A DNA stretch of 13,112 nucleotides, from positions 1-13,112 of the forward strand of contig CAYIZP010000059.1 of assembly GCA_964367905.1 (NCBI GenBank), in the 5' to 3' direction. The notes below the pieces were generated by a model. That model saw only the letters and a list, made by a program, of their open reading frames with translations. It was not told the DNA's origin and searched no databases. Position 1 is the first letter of the stretch. The number at the start of each line of letters is the position of its first letter. The translations under genes were made by a program, and so were the position numbers. Positions 8,177-13,112 of the stretch are shown piece by piece. Source of the stretch: CAUPWF01 sp964367905 (GTDB lineage: Bacteria; Bacillota; Clostridia; Lachnospirales; Lachnospiraceae).

Positions 8177-10102
8177 TTATGGTCTTCCTATCACAACAAT
8201 CTTTCCTGTGCTTGCCACATCCCGGTAAACAACACCAAGACTTTCATTAAGTGCCTCTACCACTTTGCCATTTCCGACATATACTGCCACATGACTGATG
8301 TTCTTATATCTTCCGTTGCTTGTAAAACTGTAAAAGATAAGGTCTCCCGGCTGTAACTCATCAAAGGAGACTGTCTTTCCGGCTTCATCCAGTCCCTGTG
8401 CCTCCGCTGCCGCTGTGGTTGCACCGCCGTAACTAATATCCACGCCTGCATCCTTCCATGAATAATAGGCTAAGGAGCTGCAGTCATAATAGTTACTGCT
8501 GTCCCTTAAATCCTGACTATAAGGGAAGCCAACTCTGTGAAGTGCATAGGAGCAGACTGTTTTCTGCCTGCTGTCTGTAATTTCGTTTAGGATGGCATTG
8601 ATTTCATCTTCAGTCATGGAGCTTACTCCAGGACTTCCGCCTCCGCCGCCACTTCCGCTTCCGGCATATCCAAGCTGTCCCATAAACTCCGGACTCATGA
8701 TCTGCTCAAGCATTTCCACCTGATCAGAATTAAATCCATAGACCGAAATCATATCCCTGTACGATTTCAGCGTGACATTCACATACAGAACAGACTTCGT
8801 GACAGTAGTCACATTGCCGTCTGCATCTGTTTCTTCCACATCCTTTGTTCCGGTGCTTGTGGTGTATGAACACATATCATTTACAACTGCCTGCAGCCAG
8901 CCTTTTGAAGTGTCATTCATGACTGTTGCAGTATCTCCGACACCATGCTTGACCATATAGACTGCCATGATGTCATAGTAATTGCTTGGGTTTTCTTCCA
9001 TACCTTCATAATCCACATATACAAGCTCTCCAAGGTCATATCCGGTATGCTCATTCACTTTCGTGTTCACATCCCGGTTAAACTCCTGCACATAGGCACT
9101 CGTTACTGTCTGCACGGTATCTCCTGATTCAAGTGGTGGCAGGAATAACGCAAATGGAGAATTGTAAAGGATTGCTATCACCGCTATAACCGGAACCGCA
9201 ATCATGGCAACTACAAGAACAAGTAACAACAGCACCAGTCCGATAATCGGTGCAGCTGCCTTTACCCAGGTAATCGCTTTTCGCACAATCAGATCCTTTA
9301 CCAGCTTTGCCACGCTGTCTGTCTGATTCTCCTGTGCTTTCATCTTATCCAGAAAGAATTTTATCTTCCTGCTCCGGTTGGTCATCTTTTCATCCTTGAC
9401 CTCTATGGACACACCTGCAGCATATCCGGCTGCCATGCCGATTGCAGTACCAACTCCCGGTGCAACCGCTGTTCCTGCCGCTGTAGCAGCTGCCTTTGTC
9501 GCAGTTTTTGTTGCAACCTTGGCAGTTGTCTTGGCGGTTTCTTTTGCCGTCTCTTTAGCTACCGTCTTGGCTGTATCTTTGGCAGCTTTCTTTGCTGTCT
9601 TTTTTGCCAGCTTCTTTCCTGCCTCTACCTTCTTGATACGCTTCTTTGCCTCGGCTGCCGCCTTTTTCCTGAAAAGTGCTGCACCCTTAGAAGCAGTTCC
9701 GGTAACAGGGCGGCTTGCTTCATATGCAAGATATGCTGCCTGAGATACCTCCTGCCCGCCTTCCACCTGCTCTGTTACAGCTCCGGCTGCAAGTGCACCT
9801 GTTCTTCCTGCTATGTGAAGATTGGTATTCTTGGTCTTGATGGAAGTGTTGGATTCTTTAATGTTTCGCTTGAATCTTGATAATCCCTTACTCTTCGGCT
9901 CCGACTGATGAATGGTACTCTTGCGATAGGACTTCTTTCTATCCGTATCAGTTACCTTTGCACCAGCTGTCTTAGGACCTCTCTCTACTGTATAGATGTT
10001 ACTCCCCTTAATCTTGGCTCCCTTCGGTTCGTGGGCATGAATCTTGGCTTTCTCCTTGGTGTGAATGACCATCGGTTTGTCATCAACCTTTCTAATTTTC
10101 AA
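8177..10102 (-). CDS. Membrane-anchored NlpC/P60 (C40) peptidoglycan hydrolase of the conjugation apparatus
   Basis: This is a CD1108/Tn916-Orf14-like cell-wall hydrolase that opens peptidoglycan for the mating channel. Start: TTG 10102 has AGGAGG 8 nt upstream; the GTG three codons earlier (10111) overlaps that site and is unlikely. Numbered from TTG (641 aa): a very basic cytoplasmic region about 1-160; a Lys/Ala/Thr tetrapeptide-like repeat 162-206; a glycine-zipper-like segment 210-231; a hydrophobic membrane stretch 282-313; an extracellular domain about 325-480 without a visible lysozyme motif; a Gly/Ser linker 481-491; and a C40 domain about 512-641. The catalytic Cys541 is in YDCSSLAYYSW and His604 in ISHVAVYVG. 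The third polar position, usually His, Asn or Gln, appears to be Glu616 (VVEALN). It has no cleavable signal peptide, so topology is N-in, C-out. In related elements this gene follows virB4 directly; here about 2 kb separates them. Confidence 0.92.
   Translation of the reverse strand: MKIRKVDDKPMVIHTKEKAKIHAHEPKGAKIKGSNIYTVERGPKTAGAKVTDTDRKKSYRKSTIHQSEPKSKGLSRFKRNIKESNTSIKTKNTNLHIAGRTGALAAGAVTEQVEGGQEVSQAAYLAYEASRPVTGTASKGAALFRKKAAAEAKKRIKKVEAGKKLAKKTAKKAAKDTAKTVAKETAKETAKTTAKVATKTATKAAATAAGTAVAPGVGTAIGMAAGYAAGVSIEVKDEKMTNRSRKIKFFLDKMKAQENQTDSVAKLVKDLIVRKAITWVKAAAPIIGLVLLLLVLVVAMIAVPVIAVIAILYNSPFALFLPPLESGDTVQTVTSAYVQEFNRDVNTKVNEHTGYDLGELVYVDYEGMEENPSNYYDIMAVYMVKHGVGDTATVMNDTSKGWLQAVVNDMCSYTTSTGTKDVEETDADGNVTTVTKSVLYVNVTLKSYRDMISVYGFNSDQVEMLEQIMSPEFMGQLGYAGSGSGGGGGSPGVSSMTEDEINAILNEITDSRQKTVCSYALHRVGFPYSQDLRDSSNYYDCSSLAYYSWKDAGVDISYGGATTAAAEAQGLDEAGKTVSFDELQPGDLIFYSFTSNGRYKNISHVAVYVGNGKVVEALNESLGVVYRDVASTGKIVVIGRP
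9485..9619 (-). repeat. Lys/Ala/Thr-rich tandem repeat in the hydrolase tail
   Basis: About eleven degenerate 12-base units encode a tetrapeptide pattern of the form x-x-A-K (KKTAKKAAKDTAKTVAKETA and onward) in the cytoplasmic part of the C40 hydrolase. The composition resembles histone H1-type tails, so nucleic-acid or acidic-phospholipid binding is possible. The repeat is in frame and does not break the gene. Confidence 0.75.
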
Positions 10103-10110
10103 TTTTCTCA

Positions 10111-10116
10111 CCTCCT
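10111..10116 (-). promoter_or_regulatory. Ribosome-binding site of the hydrolase gene (decides a TTG start)
   Basis: The minus strand reads AGGAGG, 8 nt before TTG 10102. The first base of GTG 10111 falls inside this hexamer, which rules out GTG as the start. The stop codon TAG of the short upstream leader ORF (10115-10117) overlaps the first bases of this site. Confidence 0.75.
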
Positions 10117-10150
10117 ACTTTGAAAAATAAAATAAGCCGCTAGGGAGCAA
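10115..10150 (-). CDS. Possible leader peptide, 11 codons, upstream of the hydrolase gene
   Basis: From TTG 10150 the frame reads LLPSGLFYFSK (initiating residue Met if used) and stops at TAG 10117-10115, overlapping the hydrolase ribosome site. AAGGAG lies 6 nt before the TTG (10157-10162). The ribosome site and first codons form the two arms of the terminator-like hairpin. A translating ribosome would therefore melt the hairpin, the layout of an attenuator. A chance ORF of this length is quite possible. The arrangement, not homology, is the evidence. Confidence 0.4.
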   Translation of the reverse strand: MLPSGLFYFSK

Positions 10151-10169
10151 AAATTACTCCTTAACGGCT
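10122..10169 (-). terminator. Rho-independent terminator or attenuator between cargo genes and hydrolase
   Basis: The arms 10157-10169 and 10135-10147 pair over 13 positions with one G-U wobble and one mismatch, around a short AU-rich loop. On the minus strand the stem is followed by TTATTTTATTTTTC, a U-rich tail. It lies 66 bases after the last cargo gene's stop and just before the hydrolase ribosome site. It can be read as the terminator of the cargo transcript, or, with the leader ORF inside it, as an attenuator controlling the hydrolase operon. Confidence 0.7.
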
Positions 10170-10235
10170 ATGTAAAATCATTCAATATTCAATTATTAAA
10201 AGCAACATGAAACTGAAATTTCACGCAGACTATTC
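10170..10235 (-). promoter_or_regulatory. AT-rich spacer with weak promoter-like and operator-like sequences
   Basis: This short non-coding stretch holds a tandem ATTCAAT repeat (10180-10193), a perfect 10-base palindrome TGAAATTTCA (10214-10223), and a weak minus-strand promoter candidate TTGCTT (10205-10200), 17-bp spacer, AATGAT (10182-10177). The last would start RNA almost exactly at the hairpin base. Each element alone is weak. Together they are a plausible control region for the hydrolase operon. Confidence 0.3.
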
Positions 10236-11027
10236 CTATACCGTAATGTCTATTCTGACCGATGATTTCTTCTCACCAAAATGCTTTATTTCGATATCCT
10301 TCATTTCCTCTATAACATCTTTTTCAATTTGGTGAACATCACTTAATTGTAAATCTCGCTTCGAATCATTTACTATTTTTGCTGCCTCATCTACTGAAAC
10401 AGTTGTATCTGATGTTAACTGTTCAGACATTTCAGTATCGTTTGAATCCTCTGCAACCTGCCCCTTTTCTATAGATGTCTCTACAATTTCCTCTTCTGTT
10501 GGCAAATCCCTATATTCTGTACTTTTTACAAATCTTGTGAATGACTCTACAGCTCTAAAAGTATTTCCCATGATACGTTGAGCTTCCTTAAGCTTTTCAC
10601 TCTTTGGAATATTTGGATTATTCACGATACTTTTTAGTTCTGCCAAATTTCCATTCATCTCATTTACTTGAAGCCTTTGAGCCTCTTCTTTTGTCTTACA
10701 TCTCTCCAACCTACGCTCATAAGCTTCTTGTTCCATTCTTGCCGCTTTATATTCCATATAGGCTTTAGGGTCTTTCTGACGAATAGCATCTTCTTCTGAA
10801 GCTGTTAATTCTTGACCGCTTGCAATCTTGTTATAAATCTGACTATATGCAGAACTTTCTTTGTCTCGCTCAAGTTGCTCTCGGAAATGCTGAATCATGC
10901 TTTCTTCCTGACTTGTTACAGTCATACCCTCTTGCTTCTTTACAACATCCCCGGTAGCCTTCTTTTGCTCCCAATCATTTACTAACTGCATCTGATTCAC
11001 AGCGTTTCGTATTGTACCTGCAATCAT
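10236..11027 (-). CDS. Hypothetical cargo protein, 263 aa, coiled-coil, tail Asp-Ile-Thr-Val
   Basis: It starts at ATG 11027 with GGAGG 6 nt upstream. I do not recognise the family. It begins with a short amphipathic segment (MIAGTIRNAVNQMQLVNDWE), then long charged helices with coiled-coil character (about 38-155, including a Met/Glu/Arg-rich KAARMEQEAYERRLERCK). An acidic, Ser/Thr-rich low-complexity stretch follows (about 178-215), and a final domain ends in SSVRIDITV. There is no signal peptide, membrane span or Cys/His metal motif. It lies 32 bases downstream of the DUF6033-like gene, in the same unit, and the two share the same style of N-terminus and the same C-terminal tail. Its codons look AT-richer than the conjugation genes around it, suggesting separate acquisition. 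No function can be assigned. Confidence 0.82.
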   Translation of the reverse strand: MIAGTIRNAVNQMQLVNDWEQKKATGDVVKKQEGMTVTSQEESMIQHFREQLERDKESSAYSQIYNKIASGQELTASEEDAIRQKDPKAYMEYKAARMEQEAYERRLERCKTKEEAQRLQVNEMNGNLAELKSIVNNPNIPKSEKLKEAQRIMGNTFRAVESFTRFVKSTEYRDLPTEEEIVETSIEKGQVAEDSNDTEMSEQLTSDTTVSVDEAAKIVNDSKRDLQLSDVHQIEKDVIEEMKDIEIKHFGEKKSSVRIDITV

Positions 11028-11059
11028 AGCACACCTCCAATTCCCGGTTAATGCTACGA

Positions 11060-11755
11060 TTAAATAGTGATATCAAACTTCATACCCTGTGTTGCCTTTT
11101 CTTCTGTTATCTTACTCCAATCCAGTTCAGAAATCTTTTCAAGTAATTCTTCTTTTGAATTTGCCTGAATTGTAGTCCGCTTAACAGTTACATCCTTCTT
11201 TTCCTGCTTTTTCTCCTCTGCACGTTTTTCCTTTAATTCTTCAAGCCGTTCTTTCTGCTTTTCTGTAATCTTCTCCAAATCAGCAAAAAGTGTCATCTTT
11301 CCATCATCATCAAAGGACATAGTTAACTTATTTAATACAGTTCCACTATTGTCTGTCGTTCCCCAAGCACGTTCAAACCCAAACTGTTCATTGATTTTAT
11401 CTGACATCTCAACTGCAGTTTTTACCGTAGACAATTTTTCCCGTGCATATTTCTCATCGGATGCCATTCTTTCAAGTTCAGCACTTGAAAAAACAACTGT
11501 AAATTCCTTATCGCTTTGGTCTACTAATCCTCTGAAATCATCGCCTTTATCAGCAATAATAAAATCGAAATCCGCATTATCCTTACGCAATGTTTCCAGA
11601 TATTTCTGTGCCTTAGAAGATAACTTATCTTCGCTGGATTTTATTTTCTGTGCATTGGGCTGCACATCTTTTGCTTTCTCTGTGTTATTTTGCTTACTAA
11701 CAGTATTGCTCTTATAATAATCTGTTACCTGTGTTAAATTAGCTGCTCTAATCAT
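11060..11755 (-). CDS. Hypothetical cargo protein, 231 aa, DUF6033-like
   Basis: It starts at ATG 11755 with AAGGAGG 8 nt upstream. Residues about 42-110 (LSSKAQKYLETLRKDNADFD, a Phe-Ile-Ile-Ala-Asp strand, then FTVVFSSAELERMASDEKYA) fit the pattern I remember for DUF6033 proteins of Clostridia, whose function is unknown. A later strand pair (LTMSFDDDGKMTLFADLEKI) leads into a Lys/Glu coiled coil (about 165-195). The C-terminus is LDWSKITEE followed by a tail ending GMKFDITI. There is no signal peptide or membrane span. It is the first gene of a two-gene unit behind a sigma-28-like or sigma-A-like promoter. That promoter, and the occurrence of such proteins in motile Clostridia as I recall it, hint at a motility-linked role. 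The family call is moderately sure and the role is speculative. Confidence 0.8.
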   Translation of the reverse strand: MIRAANLTQVTDYYKSNTVSKQNNTEKAKDVQPNAQKIKSSEDKLSSKAQKYLETLRKDNADFDFIIADKGDDFRGLVDQSDKEFTVVFSSAELERMASDEKYAREKLSTVKTAVEMSDKINEQFGFERAWGTTDNSGTVLNKLTMSFDDDGKMTLFADLEKITEKQKERLEELKEKRAEEKKQEKKDVTVKRTTIQANSKEELLEKISELDWSKITEEKATQGMKFDITI

Positions 11756-11805
11756 GGTATCATCCTCCTTGAAAATTGATACAGAAATCCGTTTCTATAT
11801 CTGTA

Positions 11806-11832
11806 ATATCGGCACTTTATATCCAAAAGTTA
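11806..11832 (-). promoter_or_regulatory. Sigma-28 (SigD/FliA)-like promoter of the cargo unit
   Basis: The minus strand reads TAAC, 15 bases, GCCGATAT, against the Bacillus sigma-D consensus TAAA-N15-GCCGATAT: 11 of 12 defined positions with exact spacing. Transcription would start near 11799, giving a leader of about 45 bases before ATG 11755. This implies control by the host flagellar sigma factor. A sigma-A-like promoter overlaps it, so which one is used is open. Confidence 0.55.
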
Positions 11833-11844
11833 ATAGTGCGTAAA
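11816..11844 (-). promoter_or_regulatory. Overlapping sigma-A-like promoter
   Basis: TTTACG (11844-11839), 17-bp spacer, TATAAA (11821-11816) on the minus strand matches the housekeeping consensus at 4 of 6 and 5 of 6 positions. It shares bases with the sigma-28-like site and would give a slightly longer leader for the same two genes. Confidence 0.45.
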
Positions 11845-11869
11845 ATTCAAATTTTCTTTTCCCTAATAA

Positions 11870-12050
11870 TTACAAATATTCCTTGGAAATTGCTTCCACA
11901 CCATACATTTCCATAAATGCATCCAGGTCCGCTGCATCCCCAATCAACATATTCTCGTCAAAGTGTACGATATGCATATCTTAAAATCCAGCCACATGTT
12001 CTCCGGTACAAATGATACATTTTAGAACTGCTTCCTTATTTATTTTTCAT
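11870..12050 (-). pseudogene. Decayed small ICE-type gene with in-frame stop
   Basis: One minus-strand frame reads KEAVLKCIICTGEHVAGF, then TAA (11983-11981), then continues without a frame change as DMHIVHFDENMLIGDAADLD and on to KEYL and a stop at 11872-11870. The two halves look like one small acidic protein of about 50-55 residues broken by a nonsense change or a compensated indel (TTTTAAGAT could derive from TTTAAGGAT, Phe-Lys-Asp). A possible original start is ATG 12050, but its frame also meets a stop after four codons and has no ribosome site. The intact lower part (ATG 11977, 35 codons) lacks a convincing ribosome site. It is probably a relic of the element's own gene order after virB4. 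I cannot name the family. Confidence 0.5.
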
Positions 12051-12103
12051 ATCGAATCTTATATGCTTTTTTCTTTAAAATAGGGAATATCTAATTTATT
12101 ATC

Positions 12104-12135
12104 ATCAAGGTCGGACATTCATCCGACCTCTTGAT
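12104..12135 (-). terminator. Strong hairpin after virB4, possible terminator
   Basis: ATCAAG(AG)GTCGGA pairs with TCCGACCTTGAT around a 6-base loop: 12 base pairs with a two-base bulge, starting 33 bases after the virB4 stop. The tail on the minus strand (GATAATAAATTAG) is AT-rich but not a U-run, so termination may be partial. It could also be an RNA end-protecting structure. A TATAAT (12139-12134) lies at its upstream foot but has only a poor -35 partner. Confidence 0.5.
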
Positions 12136-12168
12136 TATACTATAGATTCTATAAAAATTCATCTGTTA

Positions 12169-13112
12169 TCACTGCAGCATTGCTTCTTTTTTCTTCTGTT
12201 CCGCAATCTTCTCATGAATGTTGGTATTATACAGCCTGTACAAATCTGTATCCTTACTAATCTGATTATCAAACGGAATCACCACCGAGCCACACTTGAT
12301 AAGTCCCATTCCCGATGCAGTATTGGTTACGAATCTTAGCTGTGCCTCTGATACCCCGATAACTTCCGCCATCTTGGAACTGTCTGTATTCGCCTGTTTT
12401 AAGAGTGCCACAAACTCAGAGTTTGCAAGCATTGTGGTTGCTGTATAGTTCTGCAACAGATCGACGACATTCTGCGTGATACCGGTACAAAGTCCTCCCT
12501 GCTTTCTTACTTTCTTCCAGAGCTGCTGCAGATATTTTGCAGAATACTCGGAATTAAGCAGGACGTGAAACTCATCAATATAGAGCCATGTTGCCTTGCC
12601 TCTCTTGCCATTCTCAACAATCCTGTTCTGAATAGACTCCATCATGACAAGCATTGTGATAGGACTAAGCTCCGTACCTAAGTCCCTGATGCCATATACT
12701 GTAAATCTGTTATCCACATCCACATTTGTCTGATGATTGAAGATATTAAGTGAACCATTTACGAAAAGCTCTAGTGACAATGCAATGTCCTTTGCCTCAT
12801 CCTCCGGCTGTGCCATAAGGATATCGTAAAAATCACTCATCACCGGGATATACTTCTCTTTGCTCCTTGCAATGTCGATATACAGCTTTCTCACACAACG
12901 ATCAATGATTGACTTCTGTCTTGAATTTAAGCTGTCCCCGATACACTGCTCACAAAGTCCAAGCATGAACTCGCCTTTTTCTCTTACCATTCCCTTGGAA
13001 TCATTCGGATCAAGGCTCCATACATCCATCTCCAGCGGATTTACATAGTTATCCGTATAAGTAGACATATTTACTACAGTTCCGCCATAGGTTTCTGCAA
13101 TATCAAAGTACT
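12169..13112 (-). CDS. virB4: VirB4/TraE-family conjugation ATPase, C-terminal part (N-terminus beyond right edge)
   Basis: The frame is open from the right edge to TGA 12171-12169. About 314 C-terminal residues are visible. Internal Met codons such as 13068 are not the start, since the frame continues upstream as ...FDIAETYGGTVVN. This is the ATPase domain of VirB4-type proteins, which power type IV secretion in DNA transfer at the inner face of the membrane. Visible marks are the post-Walker-A region ending YVNPLEMDVWSLDP, Walker B TWLYIDEFHVLL with catalytic Asp-Glu, the arginine-rich KKVRKQGG followed by LCTGITQNVVDLL, the NSEFVALLKQ segment, and a basic end (HEKIAEQKKKEAMLQ). Walker A lies outside the window. 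It matches the Tn916 Orf16/TraE type of Gram-positive ICEs. It is followed by a hairpin and the cargo region instead of directly by the hydrolase gene. Confidence 0.93.
   Translation of the reverse strand, partial: YFDIAETYGGTVVNMSTYTDNYVNPLEMDVWSLDPNDSKGMVREKGEFMLGLCEQCIGDSLNSRQKSIIDRCVRKLYIDIARSKEKYIPVMSDFYDILMAQPEDEAKDIALSLELFVNGSLNIFNHQTNVDVDNRFTVYGIRDLGTELSPITMLVMMESIQNRIVENGKRGKATWLYIDEFHVLLNSEYSAKYLQQLWKKVRKQGGLCTGITQNVVDLLQNYTATTMLANSEFVALLKQANTDSSKMAEVIGVSEAQLRFVTNTASGMGLIKCGSVVIPFDNQISKDTDLYRLYNTNIHEKIAEQKKKEAMLQ

Noticed and set aside
9485..9619. Possible CRISPR-like or minisatellite repeat
   Set aside because: The periodicity is 12 bases, degenerate and in frame, explained by the encoded peptide repeat; there are no spacers.
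9378..9743. Plus-strand Ala/Val/Phe-rich ORF resembling a membrane protein
   Set aside because: It is the antisense reading of the Lys/Ala repeat and glycine-zipper of the hydrolase; the apparent hydrophobicity is an artefact.
10103..10111. GTG start for the hydrolase
   Set aside because: The GTG overlaps the AGGAGG itself; TTG 10102 has proper spacing.
11806..12168. Possible transposon ends bounding the cargo cassette
   Set aside because: I looked for matching terminal inverted repeats and short target duplications between this side and the 10117-10235 side and found none convincing; the hairpins are better explained as RNA structures.

Overview
The window looks like part of an integrative conjugative element (ICE), or a related conjugative plasmid, from a low-to-moderate GC Gram-positive bacterium, most likely a gut Clostridia/Lachnospiraceae type. 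The reasons are strong AGGAGG-type ribosome sites before almost every gene, TTG/ATG starts, and a characteristic gene set: VirB4/TraE ATPase, membrane-anchored NlpC/P60 hydrolase, DpnD/PcfM-type small protein, and a giant ArdC-like/N6-methylase/SNF2 'polyvalent' protein. Every supported gene is on the minus strand, so transcription runs from the right edge to the left edge. I see no rRNA, tRNA, CRISPR array, insertion sequence or integrase.

Layout in transcription order. (1) 13112-12169: C-terminal part of the VirB4 conjugation ATPase, cut by the right edge. (2) 12168-10117: an AT-richer stretch that separates virB4 from the rest of the module. It holds a hairpin after virB4, a decayed small gene, overlapping sigma-28-like and sigma-A-like promoter sequences, two cargo genes of unknown function (the first resembling DUF6033 proteins), and a terminator-like hairpin that also carries an 11-codon leader ORF. 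(3) 10102-8177: peptidoglycan hydrolase with a histone-like basic cytoplasmic tail, one membrane region and an extracellular C40 domain. (4) 8126-6619: three small or medium genes (unknown, DpnD/PcfM-like, unknown), closely packed or overlapping. (5) 6604 to beyond the left edge: one uninterrupted reading frame of at least 2201 codons. It encodes an ArdC-like N-terminus, a charged linker, an N6-adenine methylase core and an SNF2-type helicase.

The most striking observation is inside that giant gene. A complete tnpV-like gene (5820-5461) with its own near-perfect ribosome site lies entirely within it, on the same strand, in the +1 frame. The stretch of the giant protein it overlaps is a Gly/Asp/Arg/Glu-rich linker of low complexity. 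This looks like genuine dual coding (overprinting). The second observation is that the two-gene cargo cassette has a match to the sigma-28 (flagellar) promoter consensus upstream and a terminator-like hairpin downstream. Its two proteins, otherwise dissimilar, end in the same Asp-Ile-Thr-Ile/Val tail.

How the genes probably work together: VirB4 powers the transfer channel and the C40 hydrolase opens the cell wall for it. The DpnD-like protein and the giant polyvalent protein probably protect or process the incoming DNA in the recipient. The cargo cassette may tie an unknown function to host motility, which is an inference from the promoter alone.
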